A DNA stretch of 64,000 bases from contig NZ_CABSIF010000004.1 of the NCBI RefSeq assembly GCF_902477725.1, forward strand, positions 62,001 through 126,000. Reading direction: 5' to 3'. The first letter of the stretch is position 1. Each line of letters begins with the position of its first letter. The DNA comes from an uncultured Desulfovibrio sp. (GTDB lineage: Bacteria > Desulfobacterota > Desulfovibrionia > Desulfovibrionales > Desulfovibrionaceae). A program made the position numbers and the translations under genes. Of this stretch, positions 25,178 to 34,568 are shown piece by piece. The notes beneath the pieces are model-generated. The model was not told the DNA's origin and did not search any database. It worked only from the letters and a program-made list of their open reading frames with translations.

Positions 25178-26530
25178 TCAGCGCAGTTCGCGCTCAACCA
25201 CAACGGCCAGATCTTCAGCGAATGTTTTGACCTTTTCGGGATTTTCGCCTTCCACCATGACGCGGCAAAGAGATTCCGTGCCGGAATACCGCAAGAGCAC
25301 ACGCCCGCGCCCGGCCAGTTCCGCCTCGACCTTGGCAACAGCCTCGCCAATGGCGGGGCGTTCCTCGAAGGGCAGGCGTTTTTCCACCCGCACGTTGATA
25401 AGCTTCTGCGGGAAGGGTTTGAGCCTGCCTGCCAGTTCGGAGAGAGGCTTGTCCTTTTCGCGCATGATGCGCAGAATTTGCAGGGCCGCCAGCAGGCCAT
25501 CGCCCGTGGTGCTGTACTTGTGGAAAATAAGATGGCCCGACTGCTCGCCGCCCAGCATGGCGCCCTCGCGCCGCATGGCTTCCATAACGTAGCGGTCGCC
25601 AACCTTGGTGCGCAGCAGCGAACCGCCGTGATCCTTCATAAAAATTTCCAGGGCCATGTTGCTCATGGCGGTTGCCACAAGCAGATTGCCCGGCAGTTCG
25701 CCCCTGGCCATCATGGCCTGGGCGCACATGGCCATGAGCTGGTCGCCGTCAATGATGTCGCCGTGCTCGTCCACAACAATGAGGCGGTCGGCGTCGCCGT
25801 CCAGCGCAAGGCCCACATCGGCCCGAACCTCGCGCACCTTGGCTGCCACCACTTCGGGATAGAGCGAGCCGCAGTGCTCGTTGATGTTGGTGCCGTCAGG
25901 GCTTGTGCCGATGCGGAAAACTTCGGCTCCAAGTTCTTCAAGAGCCAGAGGGGCAACTTTGTAGCTGGCGCCGTTGGCGCAGTCAATCACAATGCGCAGG
26001 CCCGAAAGCGTCAGCTGGGGAGGGAAGCAGCTCTTGGTGTAAACAATATAGCGGCCCCCTGCGTCTTCAATCTTGGTGGCGCGGCCAACGCCGCGCGCTT
26101 CGGGGTAGGGCCATTTAAAGTCCGAATCCAGCACCATGGCCGATATTTCGTCTTCAGTCAGGTCGGGCAGCTTGTAGCCATCGGCGTCAAAGAACTTGAT
26201 GCCGTTGTCGTGAAAGGGGTTGTGCGAGGCGGAAATAACCACCCCAAGGTCGGCCCGCATGCTGCGGGTAAGAAAGGATATGGCCGGGGTGGGCAGCGGG
26301 CCGGTCATGATCACGTGCATGCCGGCGGCGCACAGGCCGGAAGTGAGCGCAGATTCAAACATATAGCCTGAAAGGCGCGTATCCTTGCCGATGACCACCT
26401 TGTGCTGGTGGTCGCCGCGCCGAAAGCGCACACCCGCCGCCAGACCAAGTCGCAGGGCTACATCCACGGTCATGGGATAGTTGTTGACCGTGCCGCGCAG
26501 TCCGTCTGTGCCGAAAAGACGCTCAGCCAT
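25178..26530 (-). CDS. glmM: Phosphoglucosamine mutase
   Basis: The 450-residue enzyme converts glucosamine-6-phosphate to glucosamine-1-phosphate for peptidoglycan and LPS. Visible are FGTDGLRGTVN at the N-terminus, the active-site phosphoserine loop ISASHNPFHDNG (S102), the metal loop DGDADR and the sugar loop GGEQSGH. A C-terminal RYSGTE phosphate-binding motif is present. It follows cdaA and cdaR, the same order as in Firmicutes, where CdaR and GlmM regulate the c-di-AMP cyclase. The glmM-galU spacing is 134 bases. Confidence 0.97.
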   Translation of the reverse strand: MAERLFGTDGLRGTVNNYPMTVDVALRLGLAAGVRFRRGDHQHKVVIGKDTRLSGYMFESALTSGLCAAGMHVIMTGPLPTPAISFLTRSMRADLGVVISASHNPFHDNGIKFFDADGYKLPDLTEDEISAMVLDSDFKWPYPEARGVGRATKIEDAGGRYIVYTKSCFPPQLTLSGLRIVIDCANGASYKVAPLALEELGAEVFRIGTSPDGTNINEHCGSLYPEVVAAKVREVRADVGLALDGDADRLIVVDEHGDIIDGDQLMAMCAQAMMARGELPGNLLVATAMSNMALEIFMKDHGGSLLRTKVGDRYVMEAMRREGAMLGGEQSGHLIFHKYSTTGDGLLAALQILRIMREKDKPLSELAGRLKPFPQKLINVRVEKRLPFEERPAIGEAVAKVEAELAGRGRVLLRYSGTESLCRVMVEGENPEKVKTFAEDLAVVVERELR

Positions 26531-26683
26531 GAAAACTCCTTACCTCTAATTCTTTTGCAGCACGCAGACGCGTTTCGTGGGCGCTGTTGCTGGGTTTTGT
26601 CGTATGTGCCGTGCCCGGCCGCAAGGGGCAATGCTCGGTTGCGTTCCGTTCAGGCTGCCGGATGCGGCAGCTGAGGGCGGCGC

Positions 26684-27616
26684 TTATTTCTTTTTTCTTG
26701 TTACCGTAACTTCTTCCGTAACCGGGTTCAAGAGAGTCATTCCTTCCGGCAGTTTGAAGTGCAGGGGGGTTTTAACGCTCTCCCCCGGCTGGATCTCAGG
26801 CGTGACGAAAGAAACTTCCATCTCGCCAAGGTAATGGCTGTTCTTTGCCAGAGCCTCGGGCACCTCCACCAGCACGGCAATTTCATCGGGATTCACCGTG
26901 TAGGTCAAGCGGCTTTCCTTGGCAATTTCCACTTTGCAGCGGCGCGAGATGACGGTGCGCCCACTGGTGATGGTGTACTGCACCTTGACGGAAGGCGGCG
27001 TGGCCGTGACCATGCCCGGCGTGTCCAGCGTGATGGTCTGCTGCGTTGTTGTGCCTGCCGCCTTGGGATCAAGCATGATGGTCAGCGGCACGCTGGCAAT
27101 GGCGGAGACAACGGATTCCGGGCCGCGCAAAACCACGGTGGCCGGGGTTACACTGACATTTTCCACAGTCAGGGCGCCGCTGCGCAGGGGCGAATCCACA
27201 ACCGCCTTAACGGGCACGCTGCGCTCCTGCACGTTGTCGGCCTTGACCACAATGCGCGGGGGCTGCACATCAATGAGCTCAAAGGCGCGGAAACGCGCGC
27301 CAAGATGCTCCGCCGAGAGCGGCACCACTGTGGTGCCTTTTTTTATGGAAGAAAGATCCACCGCCTGAATGATCTTGCGTTGCGTGACCGAGCGCAGCAG
27401 AGTTTCCGGCCCGCGCAGGCGCACAACCGCCTTGTTGATGAGGCCGTCAGTCACCACAAGATTGGCAGGGATGCCAAAGTAATCAAGGTTTACTTCAATC
27501 TGCGCTTCCAGCCTGTCGCGAACGCTGACCATGTACCACATACTCACGGCGATAAACATCGCCAGCAGCATGGAGAGCAGGTGCGGGGGGCGGCGCGAGG
27601 GATCAGAGGATTTCAT
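26684..27616 (-). CDS. cdaR: CdaR-like YbbR-domain membrane protein
   Basis: The start is at 27616 (MKSSDPSRRPP), which overlaps the cdaA stop by 14 bases. The 310-residue protein has one N-terminal span (about 14-33, LLSMLLAMFIAVSMWYMV) and then three or four YbbR repeats rich in beta-strand (for example VTPATVVLRGPESVV), outside the inner membrane. In Firmicutes CdaR binds CdaA and adjusts its activity. Tight coupling to cdaA and the glmM neighbour support the same role here. The domain assignment is confident; function is inferred from context. Confidence 0.9.
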   Translation of the reverse strand: MKSSDPSRRPPHLLSMLLAMFIAVSMWYMVSVRDRLEAQIEVNLDYFGIPANLVVTDGLINKAVVRLRGPETLLRSVTQRKIIQAVDLSSIKKGTTVVPLSAEHLGARFRAFELIDVQPPRIVVKADNVQERSVPVKAVVDSPLRSGALTVENVSVTPATVVLRGPESVVSAIASVPLTIMLDPKAAGTTTQQTITLDTPGMVTATPPSVKVQYTITSGRTVISRRCKVEIAKESRLTYTVNPDEIAVLVEVPEALAKNSHYLGEMEVSFVTPEIQPGESVKTPLHFKLPEGMTLLNPVTEEVTVTRKKK

Positions 27617-28337
27617 TAAGCACCTGCCTGAGGCGGGTAGCGTCAAGGGCGCGCATCAGCTCATCCTTGAGGGCTACGGAAATTTCGCCTCTTTCTTCAG
27701 AAACAACAATGACCAGAGCATCACTTTCGCGGGCGATACCCAGTGCCGCGCGGTGACGTGTGCCGAAGTTCTGCCCCTTGGCTTCGGCCAGCGGCAGAAT
27801 GCAGGCCGCAGCGGTGATTCTGCTTCGGCTGATGATTACTGCGCCATCGTGCAGGGGGGCCTTGGGGTAAAAGATATTCATGAGCAGTTGGCGTGAAAGC
27901 TGCGCATCAATACGCACGCCTTCGCGTTTTATCATGTCGCCAAGGCGCATGCTGCGCTCAATAACAATAAGTGCGCCCACCCGCAGCCGGGCCATTTCAA
28001 CACATGCGGTCACCACTTCTTCCACGCCGATATTCTTTATGCTGGATCGGCGAAAGATAGGCCGTGCGCCCATTTCGCCCAGAGCCTGACGGATGTCGGC
28101 CTGAAAAATAACGACTATGAGGATGAACAGGGAACTGAAAATGTGCTGCAACAGCCAGGTAAGCGTGTACAGGCCGAGAGCGTTTGAAAAGAAATACAGC
28201 AGCGTGAGCAGGCCCAGCCCCGTAAGGACTGTCAGCGCCCGCGAACCCCGCAGCATCTGGATAACCTGGTACAGCAGAATGCTGACCACGGCTATATCCA
28301 TTACATCGCGCCAGTCTATGGCAATATGGTCAAACAC
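27603..28337 (-). CDS. cdaA: Diadenylate cyclase (c-di-AMP synthase)
   Basis: The start is the GTG at 28337 with AAGGAA upstream. The 244-residue protein has three N-terminal spans (about 12-85), a short coiled segment, and the DAC catalytic domain (about 100-240) with the two diagnostic motifs LHDGAVI and RHRAALG. It condenses two ATP into c-di-AMP at the inner membrane, a messenger for osmolyte and cell-wall control. It lies 44 bases after a diguanylate cyclase gene and overlaps cdaR. Confidence 0.95.
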   Translation of the reverse strand: MFDHIAIDWRDVMDIAVVSILLYQVIQMLRGSRALTVLTGLGLLTLLYFFSNALGLYTLTWLLQHIFSSLFILIVVIFQADIRQALGEMGARPIFRRSSIKNIGVEEVVTACVEMARLRVGALIVIERSMRLGDMIKREGVRIDAQLSRQLLMNIFYPKAPLHDGAVIISRSRITAAACILPLAEAKGQNFGTRHRAALGIARESDALVIVVSEERGEISVALKDELMRALDATRLRQVLNEIL

Positions 28338-28381
28338 GGTGTGTTCCTTGCAGCAAAGTGTATCGGGCAACCGCAGCGCTG

Positions 28382-29725
28382 TCAGCCGAGGGCCTTGGCG
28401 CGTTCCTTATCTTGGTACATGGCAGTGTCCGCGCAGGAGATCAGCGCATCCACTGTGAGGGCCGTATCAGGGTACACTGCACTGCCCATGCTGAACGTGA
28501 TCGGCCCCGGTATGTTCAGCTCGGGCAAACCCTTTGCAAGATCGGCGCGCATTCGGGCAAAGGCGGCCTTGTCCCTCTCCTTGGACGGGTTGCCGTTGAG
28601 CAGCAACACAAATTCATCGCCGCCCATACGCCCCAGAATATGCGTCACCGGGGCATGAGCGCGAACAACCTCTGCGAAGAATTGCAATACTCGGTCGCCC
28701 GCCTCATGTCCATAGGTGTCGTTAATGCCTTTAAAATTATTTAAGTCAACGTAATATAAAGTAAAATTTTTTGAAATTGGTGCGGCTATGCGCCGTTGAA
28801 GCTCCTCAAAGAGTCCACGTCTGTTGAGCGCTCCCGTGAGGGCGTCTCTATAAGCGATGGCCTCAAGATAGGTGCGAATTTGCGTAAGGTCATGATTCCT
28901 TTGAACGAGAGTTGCAAGAAAGAGGCTGAGAAGAACACTCGTGCCCACATAGAGCCATGATTCCAGCGACTTGTACCACGCAAGGCCCGCCGACATGCGG
29001 ATCAGCCAGTGAGCGTTAAGAATTGTCACAGGCATGTCTATGCTGCTGGCGTCTTTTTCTGAATCTGCGCTGCCAGCAATAAGCAACGCCCCGCCTTTAT
29101 GGGGAGATGTGCGCCAAAGGCCAAAATCGATATTCATGCTGTCCAGCATGTAAAGGTCCGAGGCTGTCATCACGTCAGGAAAACGCAGCAATATTGCGGC
29201 AATACCCCAATAACGCGGAAGTCCATGAGCATCGGGAAGAAATATGGAAAGTCGCCCTACCAGAGCCGCGTCCCCGTTGGGGAGCAGTATCGGCCCGGCC
29301 AGGGTCAGCGGTGCGCCGTGGCGGGCCGTGACAGCCTCGTGGCTGCCCAGATTTCCGTCCAGCATATCTTGCCCCACCAGCAGGCTGTTGGCAGGCGTAT
29401 ATGGGTACACCTTGTCTATGGTGCCGCCGGGGGCGAGCACAAAGGCCTGAATGGTATCTTCATCGTGCAAGGCAGCGGCAACACGCTCGAATTCCTGAAT
29501 GTTCCCGTTATTGTCAATAACAAGCGCGTTCAGAGTTTCCGTTTTGAATATCAGGCGCAACAGATCGCTTTGGAGGTTATCGCGCTGTGAACGGGCGATG
29601 CTCTCAAGTTTGACCCGTTCAATCTGCTGTTTGCGGTCAATCAAAACCCAGGTCAAAAGTAAGTTGAAGGCCAACGTGATGAGCAGCATTCCAGTGAATG
29701 GGCGCGTTGAAAAAGATCGCACCAT
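28382..29725 (-). CDS. Membrane diguanylate cyclase with CHASE-like periplasmic sensor
   Basis: This is a 447-residue protein with a span at about 9-29, a periplasmic region (about 40-250) resembling CHASE (EDTIQAFVLAPGGTIDKVYP, then VTARHGAPLTLAGPILL), a second span (about 255-280) and a GGDEF domain (about 285-447). The active-site motif is intact (RMGGDEF), as is the DLNNFKGINDTYGH metal and substrate segment. It should make c-di-GMP from two GTP in response to an external ligand. It sits between folP and cdaA in the same direction, so c-di-GMP and c-di-AMP synthases are neighbours. No strong Shine-Dalgarno is seen. Confidence 0.93.
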   Translation of the reverse strand: MVRSFSTRPFTGMLLITLAFNLLLTWVLIDRKQQIERVKLESIARSQRDNLQSDLLRLIFKTETLNALVIDNNGNIQEFERVAAALHDEDTIQAFVLAPGGTIDKVYPYTPANSLLVGQDMLDGNLGSHEAVTARHGAPLTLAGPILLPNGDAALVGRLSIFLPDAHGLPRYWGIAAILLRFPDVMTASDLYMLDSMNIDFGLWRTSPHKGGALLIAGSADSEKDASSIDMPVTILNAHWLIRMSAGLAWYKSLESWLYVGTSVLLSLFLATLVQRNHDLTQIRTYLEAIAYRDALTGALNRRGLFEELQRRIAAPISKNFTLYYVDLNNFKGINDTYGHEAGDRVLQFFAEVVRAHAPVTHILGRMGGDEFVLLLNGNPSKERDKAAFARMRADLAKGLPELNIPGPITFSMGSAVYPDTALTVDALISCADTAMYQDKERAKALG

Positions 29726-29760
29726 ACCGGCAGACTCGCAATCGTTGACGGTTTGAATCC

Positions 29761-30639
29761 CTAGTTGGCTTCAAGAGCCAAAGCAACAGTCATGGCCTGA
29801 CGGGCCGCAACAACATCGTGCACTCTATGCCAGAACACGCCCTTGCCGCGCAGTATTGCTGTGGCCGTGGCTGTTGCCAGACCGCGCTCCTGCGGCGGCA
29901 GGCCCAGAAGCCCGCCAAAAACCGATTTCATGGACAGAGCCATGAGCACGGGCCGCCCAAGCGCGAGCCAGTCTTCCGGGTGCGCCAGCAGGGTGAGGTT
30001 GTGTTCAAGCGTCTTGCCAAAACCGATGCCGGGGTCAAGCACAATGCGGTCTTCCGGCAGGCCCGCCCGCACCAGACGCGACATCTCGTGCTCAAAAAAT
30101 TCCAGCACTTCACGGCGTACATCTGTGTAGCGCGGATCGCGCTGCATGGTCTGCGGGCGGCCTTGACTGTGCATCAGCACATAGCCAGGCTTGTACTGCA
30201 CAAGTACATCCAGCAGGGCGGGATCAAAGGCGCAGGCCGAAATATCATTGATGATGGCTGCCCCCATGTCCAGCACAGCGGCAGCCGTGGCGGCATGGTA
30301 GGTATCAACAGAGATTACGGCTCCGGGAGCAGCCTGACGCAGTCCTGTCAGAACTGGCAGCAGGCGCTCGGTTTCCTGCTGGGGGGGCAATTCCGCGGCT
30401 CCGGGCCGCGACGATTCCGCGCCAAGGTCAAGAATATCTGCACCCTGGTTGCGCAGGGTCAGTGCATGGTTGAGGCCCGGTGCCGGGGCATTGTGGCGGC
30501 CCCCGTCATAAAAGGAATCCGGGGTCAGATTTACAATGCCCATGACGCCAAAGGGGGAGGGCGTCTTCAACGCCCGCCCCCCAAGAATATGCCAATCTGC
30601 GCCCCTGGAAAGAGCGGCTGGGCAAATGCTATCGGTCAT
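29761..30639 (-). CDS. folP: Dihydropteroate synthase
   Basis: The start is at 30639 (MTDSICPAAL), overlapping the ftsH stop by 11 bases, so translation is coupled. The 292-residue TIM-barrel enzyme joins p-aminobenzoate to the pterin pyrophosphate in folate synthesis. Family motifs are MGIVNLTPDSFYDGG, INDIS, DPGIGFGK and the RVHDV phosphate site. In E. coli the sulfonamide/phosphate loop is SRKS; here it is SMKS, so the arginine next to the catalytic lysine is methionine. ftsH-folP order is common in bacteria. Confidence 0.95.
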   Translation of the reverse strand: MTDSICPAALSRGADWHILGGRALKTPSPFGVMGIVNLTPDSFYDGGRHNAPAPGLNHALTLRNQGADILDLGAESSRPGAAELPPQQETERLLPVLTGLRQAAPGAVISVDTYHAATAAAVLDMGAAIINDISACAFDPALLDVLVQYKPGYVLMHSQGRPQTMQRDPRYTDVRREVLEFFEHEMSRLVRAGLPEDRIVLDPGIGFGKTLEHNLTLLAHPEDWLALGRPVLMALSMKSVFGGLLGLPPQERGLATATATAILRGKGVFWHRVHDVVAARQAMTVALALEAN

Positions 30640-32644
30640 TTTCTTTACTGTTGTTCCGGGTGCTCTCGGCTTCGGACGGCTTGGATTCCGCCTGCGCCGA
30701 TTGCTGCTCCGGCTTCTGCTCTGCCTTCTGTTCTGGGGCCTGAGCGTCCGTATCTGGTTCAATTACAAATTCAGCACCGGATTTGGCAGCCTTGCCACCC
30801 TTGGCGGCAGCGCTGGCGGGTACGGGTTTGCCGTTGCTGTCGAGCGGAGGCAGCTCCTTGTTGTCCATGAGCAGCTCAAGATCCTCGCCAGTGATGGTTT
30901 CGCGATCAAGAAGGGCCTGGGCAATGCGGTGCAGGGCATCCAGATTTTCCTCAAGCAGCTTGCGGCAGCGGCTGTGCGCGTCTTCCACAATGCGCTTCAC
31001 TTCCGAATCCACAAGCCGTGCCGTGTCTTCGCTGAAGTTCTTGTTCTGAACCCATTCGCGGCCAATAAAAACTTCTTCGCCGGTTTCGCCGATGGCCAGT
31101 GTACCCACGGCTTCGCTCATGCCCCACTCGCAGACCATTTTGCGGGCCATGCGGGTGACGCGTTCAATGTCGTTGGAGGCACCAGTGGTGATATCGTCAA
31201 AAATAATTTCTTCCGCCACGCGGCCACCCAGCAGCACCACCAGATTATTGCGCAGGAAGGTGCGCGAATAGCCGTGTCGGTCTTCTTCCGGCAGCTGCAT
31301 GGTCACGCCCAGGGCGCGCCCACGCGGAATGATCGTAACCTTGTGCACGGGGTCGGAACCGGGCAGCAGGCGGGCAGCCAGGGCGTGACCGCCTTCGTGG
31401 TAGGCTGTGATGCGCTTTTCTTCCTCAGAGAGGATAAGGCTGCGGCGTTCGCGGCCCATGAGAACCTTGTCCTTGGCATACTCGAAATCTTGCATGTCCA
31501 GGCGATCCTGATTGAGTTTGGCGGCCTGAAGGGCAGCTTCGTTGACCAGGTTTTCAAGGTCAGCTCCAGAAAAGCCAGGTGTACCGCGAGCCAGCACTTC
31601 CAGATCAACATCGCCAGCAAGAGGCGTGCGTTTGGTGTGCACTTCAAGGATGCGGCGGCGGCCACGCAGGTCGGGCGTGGGCACCATCACCTGACGGTCA
31701 AAACGGCCAGGACGCAGCAGGGCGGGGTCAAGCACATCGGGGCGGTTGGTGGCGGCAATGAGGATAACGCCTTCATTGCTTTCAAAGCCGTCCATTTCCA
31801 CAAGCAGCTGGTTCAGAGTCTGCTCGCGTTCATCATGTCCGCCGCCAAGGCCAGCGCCGCGCTGACGGCCAACGGCGTCGATTTCGTCAATAAATATCAG
31901 ACAGGGCGCGTTTTTCTTGCCCTGAACAAAAAGGTCGCGAACGCGCGAAGCGCCCACGCCCACAAACATTTCAACAAAGTCTGAGCCGGAAATGGAGAAG
32001 AACGGCACCCCGGCCTCGCCAGCAACGGCGCGGGCCAGAAGGGTTTTACCCGTGCCTGGAGGGCCCACGAGCAACACGCCCTTGGGGATGCGCCCGCCAA
32101 GGCGGGTAAACTTTTTGGGGTTGGAGAGAAATTCCACAACTTCCGAAAGTTCGTCCTTGGCTTCGTCAACACCAGCCACGTCAGCAAAGGTAACGCGGGT
32201 GCTGTCCTGATTGAGCAAGCGGGCGCGCGACCGGCCAAAGCTCATGGCCTTGCCTCCACCGCTCTGCATCTGGCGCATAAAGAAAATCCACACGCCCACC
32301 AGCAGCAGCATGGGGAACCATGAAACCAGCAGGGTCATGTACCAGGGTTGTTCTTCCGGCGGCTCGGCCTTGATTTCAACCTTTTTTTCGATAAGTCGGT
32401 TTACAAGGCCGATGTCCTGCGGAGCGTAGGACTGCACGGTTTTGCCGTCAGCAGTGCGCCCGATGAGGGTATGGCCCTGAATGGTCACGGACAGGAGCTG
32501 CCCGTTGTCCACCTGACTGAGAAAATCTGAGTAGGGCACCCGCTGGGTGATCCCCTGCGGTTGCTGGAACATATTGAAAAGCATGACCATCGCCAGGACG
32601 ATTATCGCCCACAGCATCAGGTTGCGACTTATCTGATTCAACAC
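30629..32644 (-). CDS. ftsH: ATP-dependent zinc metalloprotease FtsH
   Basis: The 671-residue protein has a span at about 8-25, a short periplasmic domain, a second span (about 105-125), an AAA+ domain with GPPGTGKTLLARA and IFIDEIDAVG, and a protease domain with the zinc motif HEGGH. The C-terminal 70 residues are Lys/Glu/Gln-rich and low in complexity. FtsH degrades membrane and short-lived soluble proteins. The GTG at 32644 has GGAGG only two bases away; TTG at 32641 is the better-spaced alternative. It is the first gene of the folP-dgc-cdaA block. Confidence 0.97.
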   Translation of the reverse strand: MLNQISRNLMLWAIIVLAMVMLFNMFQQPQGITQRVPYSDFLSQVDNGQLLSVTIQGHTLIGRTADGKTVQSYAPQDIGLVNRLIEKKVEIKAEPPEEQPWYMTLLVSWFPMLLLVGVWIFFMRQMQSGGGKAMSFGRSRARLLNQDSTRVTFADVAGVDEAKDELSEVVEFLSNPKKFTRLGGRIPKGVLLVGPPGTGKTLLARAVAGEAGVPFFSISGSDFVEMFVGVGASRVRDLFVQGKKNAPCLIFIDEIDAVGRQRGAGLGGGHDEREQTLNQLLVEMDGFESNEGVILIAATNRPDVLDPALLRPGRFDRQVMVPTPDLRGRRRILEVHTKRTPLAGDVDLEVLARGTPGFSGADLENLVNEAALQAAKLNQDRLDMQDFEYAKDKVLMGRERRSLILSEEEKRITAYHEGGHALAARLLPGSDPVHKVTIIPRGRALGVTMQLPEEDRHGYSRTFLRNNLVVLLGGRVAEEIIFDDITTGASNDIERVTRMARKMVCEWGMSEAVGTLAIGETGEEVFIGREWVQNKNFSEDTARLVDSEVKRIVEDAHSRCRKLLEENLDALHRIAQALLDRETITGEDLELLMDNKELPPLDSNGKPVPASAAAKGGKAAKSGAEFVIEPDTDAQAPEQKAEQKPEQQSAQAESKPSEAESTRNNSKENDR

Positions 32645-32945
32645 TGCCTCCGTTACGTTTTCCGTGCGCGGGGGCGCACGGCCAGGCCGGATATATGGCC
32701 AGCACAGTTAAGAAATTACTACCTGTATGTGTCTGGTGTCAAATGTTTGTGGGCATTTGCAGTTCAGGCAACAGGGTTTCGGCTGCGCTTGTCTTGTTCA
32801 TAATAATGCGCAAAAAACACTTGGCAATGGAGGTTTGACGTTCAGAAGTCAAAACAGCATGCCGGGTGCGTGTTGCGCATGCTCAAACTGTGCTGCGGGC
32901 TTTGCTGCTTTTGCTGTGCTGCAAAGGCCAAATAAGTTTGCCCTA

Positions 32946-32974
32946 TTGCGGGCAAGGGGCTTTTGCCCTATGGT
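32946..32974 (+). promoter_or_regulatory. Candidate promoter of selC
   Basis: TTGCGG at 32946-32951 and TATGGT at 32969-32974 are separated by 17 bases, and the -10 box ends ten bases before the tRNA. The -35 match is moderate. Confidence 0.5.
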
Positions 32975-32984
32975 GCGCCCATGC

Positions 32985-33078
32985 GGAGACGTTTCGTCAC
33001 CGGTGTGGCGCCCGGTCTTCAAAACCGGTGGCAGGCCTTGCGGTCTGTGGTAGGTTCGACCCCTATACGTCTCCGCCA
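32985..33078 (+). tRNA. selC: tRNA-Sec (selenocysteine), anticodon TCA
   Basis: The RNA is 94 bases with an encoded CCA end (33076-33078). The acceptor stem has eight pairs (GGAGACGT at 32985-32992 with ACGTCTCC at 33067-33074), the hallmark of bacterial tRNA-Sec. The anticodon stem CCGGT/ACCGG frames the loop with TCA. A long variable arm (GCAGGCC...GGTCTGT) and a T loop GGTTCGACCCC are visible. It lets UGA be read as selenocysteine when a SECIS hairpin follows. It has its own promoter-like site and terminator, so it is an independent unit. selA and selB are not in the window. Confidence 0.96.
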
Positions 33079-33137
33079 TTCAAACGCTTTTAGCTAGGCT
33101 CAGTTGGCTTGCCGTCTTTTGCAGACTGACGTTTTGT

Positions 33138-33164
33138 CCCCCGATTTGACCGGGGGATTTTTTT
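33138..33164 (+). terminator. Terminator of selC
   Basis: CCCCCG at 33138-33143 pairs with CGGGGG at 33151-33156, followed by ATTTTTTT. It lies 60 bases after the tRNA. Confidence 0.9.
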
Positions 33165-33200
33165 GCTCAGTGGGCAGCCTGGTTTCAGCCAGGCCTGCCG

Positions 33201-34568
33201 CTATTTTTCAGATTTTTTCTTGTGGCTTGAACGCAGGTGCAGGCGCATGGGGGCGTGCGTGATGCCAAATATTTTGCGCAACGCGCGTTCAAGATAGCGG
33301 GTATAGCTTTCAGGAACACGGGTGGCATCGCTCACAAAACATACAAAGGTCGGCGGCGAGGTTTCCGCCTGGGTCAGGTAGAAGAACTTGGCGCGCACAC
33401 GCTTGACCACAGGCGGCTGGTGCTTGTCGAGCACTTCTTCCATGGCGCGGTTGAGCTTGCCGGTAGAAATGCGCACGCTGCATTCTTCGTGAATCTGGGT
33501 TGCCAGGGGCAGGATTTTTTTCAGGCCGGTTCCCTTGAGGGCAGAAACATTCAGGATCGGCACATGCGGGCAGAAGGCCAGCATTTCGGATATGTTCTTT
33601 TTGAGCCTGTCCAGAGAGTCGCGGGGGGCCAGATCGCACTTGTTGATAAGCACCATAAAGGGCGTTTTGCGTGTGTTCAGCATGTCCATGAGGCGCTTGT
33701 CCTGCTGGCTCACGCCTTCGGCGGCGTCCAGTGTCAGCAGGGTCACGTCGGCCTTGGTACTCGACTTGATGGCCGAGTTGACGGAATACTTTTCCAGGCT
33801 GTCGCTGATCTTGGTGCGGCGGCGTACTCCAGCCGTGTCCACAAATACATAGTCGCGCCCACCGCTCGCAAAGCGCACGTCAACGCTGTCGCGCGTGGTG
33901 CCTGCCACATCGGAAACAATCATGCGGTCAGTGCGGGAAATGGCGTTGATGAGCGATGATTTGCCCGCATTGGGGCGGCCAAGCATGGCAAGCTTGAGGG
34001 TCGGCGGCGCGGGCGGTTCGGTGGAGGTTTCTTCCGGCAGCAGAGCTACCAGATCTTCCACCAGGGCGGTGATGTTGTGCCCGTGCTCGGCGGAAACCGC
34101 AAGCAGCGGAAAGCCCAGAACATGAAATTCGGCCATGAGCTCATCTTCGCGCTCCACGCCGTCAACCTTGTTGACCACGCAGATGGTGGGCAGGCCCTTG
34201 CGGCGCACATGGGCTGCAAGATGCTCGTCCAGGGGCAGCAGGCCATCGCGCGAATCCACCACAAAGGCCACGGCTGCGGCGCCGACCAGCGCCGTCTCGG
34301 TTTGCGCAAGAATGTCGCGCTCAAAGCCGCGAATGCCTTCGGGCCCTTCCACCACGGCGGAGTGGGCGTCAAGGGTGATGCCGCCCGTGTCCACGATACC
34401 GAAAACGGGGGTGTCCTTGCGGCGCACCACGCCGTCCATACGGTCGCGGGTCACGCCGGGGCGGTCATGGGTGATGGCCCGATTGCTGCGGATAAGCCTG
34501 TTGAACAGGGTGGATTTGCCCACATTGGGGCGACCCACCAGAATGACGCGGGGCAATGTATCTGCCAT
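33201..34568 (-). CDS. der: Ribosome-associated GTPase Der (EngA)
   Basis: This 455-residue protein has two G domains in tandem and a KH-like C-terminus. The first has GRPNVGKST near residue 12 and NKVD; the second has GRPNAGKSS (about 195) and NKCD. The KH-like end holds a basic tail (SSHKKKSEK). Der is essential for 50S assembly. The gene stands just after selC on the opposite strand and upstream of nothing on its own strand. A palindrome GAGCATATGCTC lies at 34673-34684, in the 190-base gap behind the pseudouridine synthase gene. Confidence 0.96.
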   Translation of the reverse strand: MADTLPRVILVGRPNVGKSTLFNRLIRSNRAITHDRPGVTRDRMDGVVRRKDTPVFGIVDTGGITLDAHSAVVEGPEGIRGFERDILAQTETALVGAAAVAFVVDSRDGLLPLDEHLAAHVRRKGLPTICVVNKVDGVEREDELMAEFHVLGFPLLAVSAEHGHNITALVEDLVALLPEETSTEPPAPPTLKLAMLGRPNAGKSSLINAISRTDRMIVSDVAGTTRDSVDVRFASGGRDYVFVDTAGVRRRTKISDSLEKYSVNSAIKSSTKADVTLLTLDAAEGVSQQDKRLMDMLNTRKTPFMVLINKCDLAPRDSLDRLKKNISEMLAFCPHVPILNVSALKGTGLKKILPLATQIHEECSVRISTGKLNRAMEEVLDKHQPPVVKRVRAKFFYLTQAETSPPTFVCFVSDATRVPESYTRYLERALRKIFGITHAPMRLHLRSSHKKKSEK

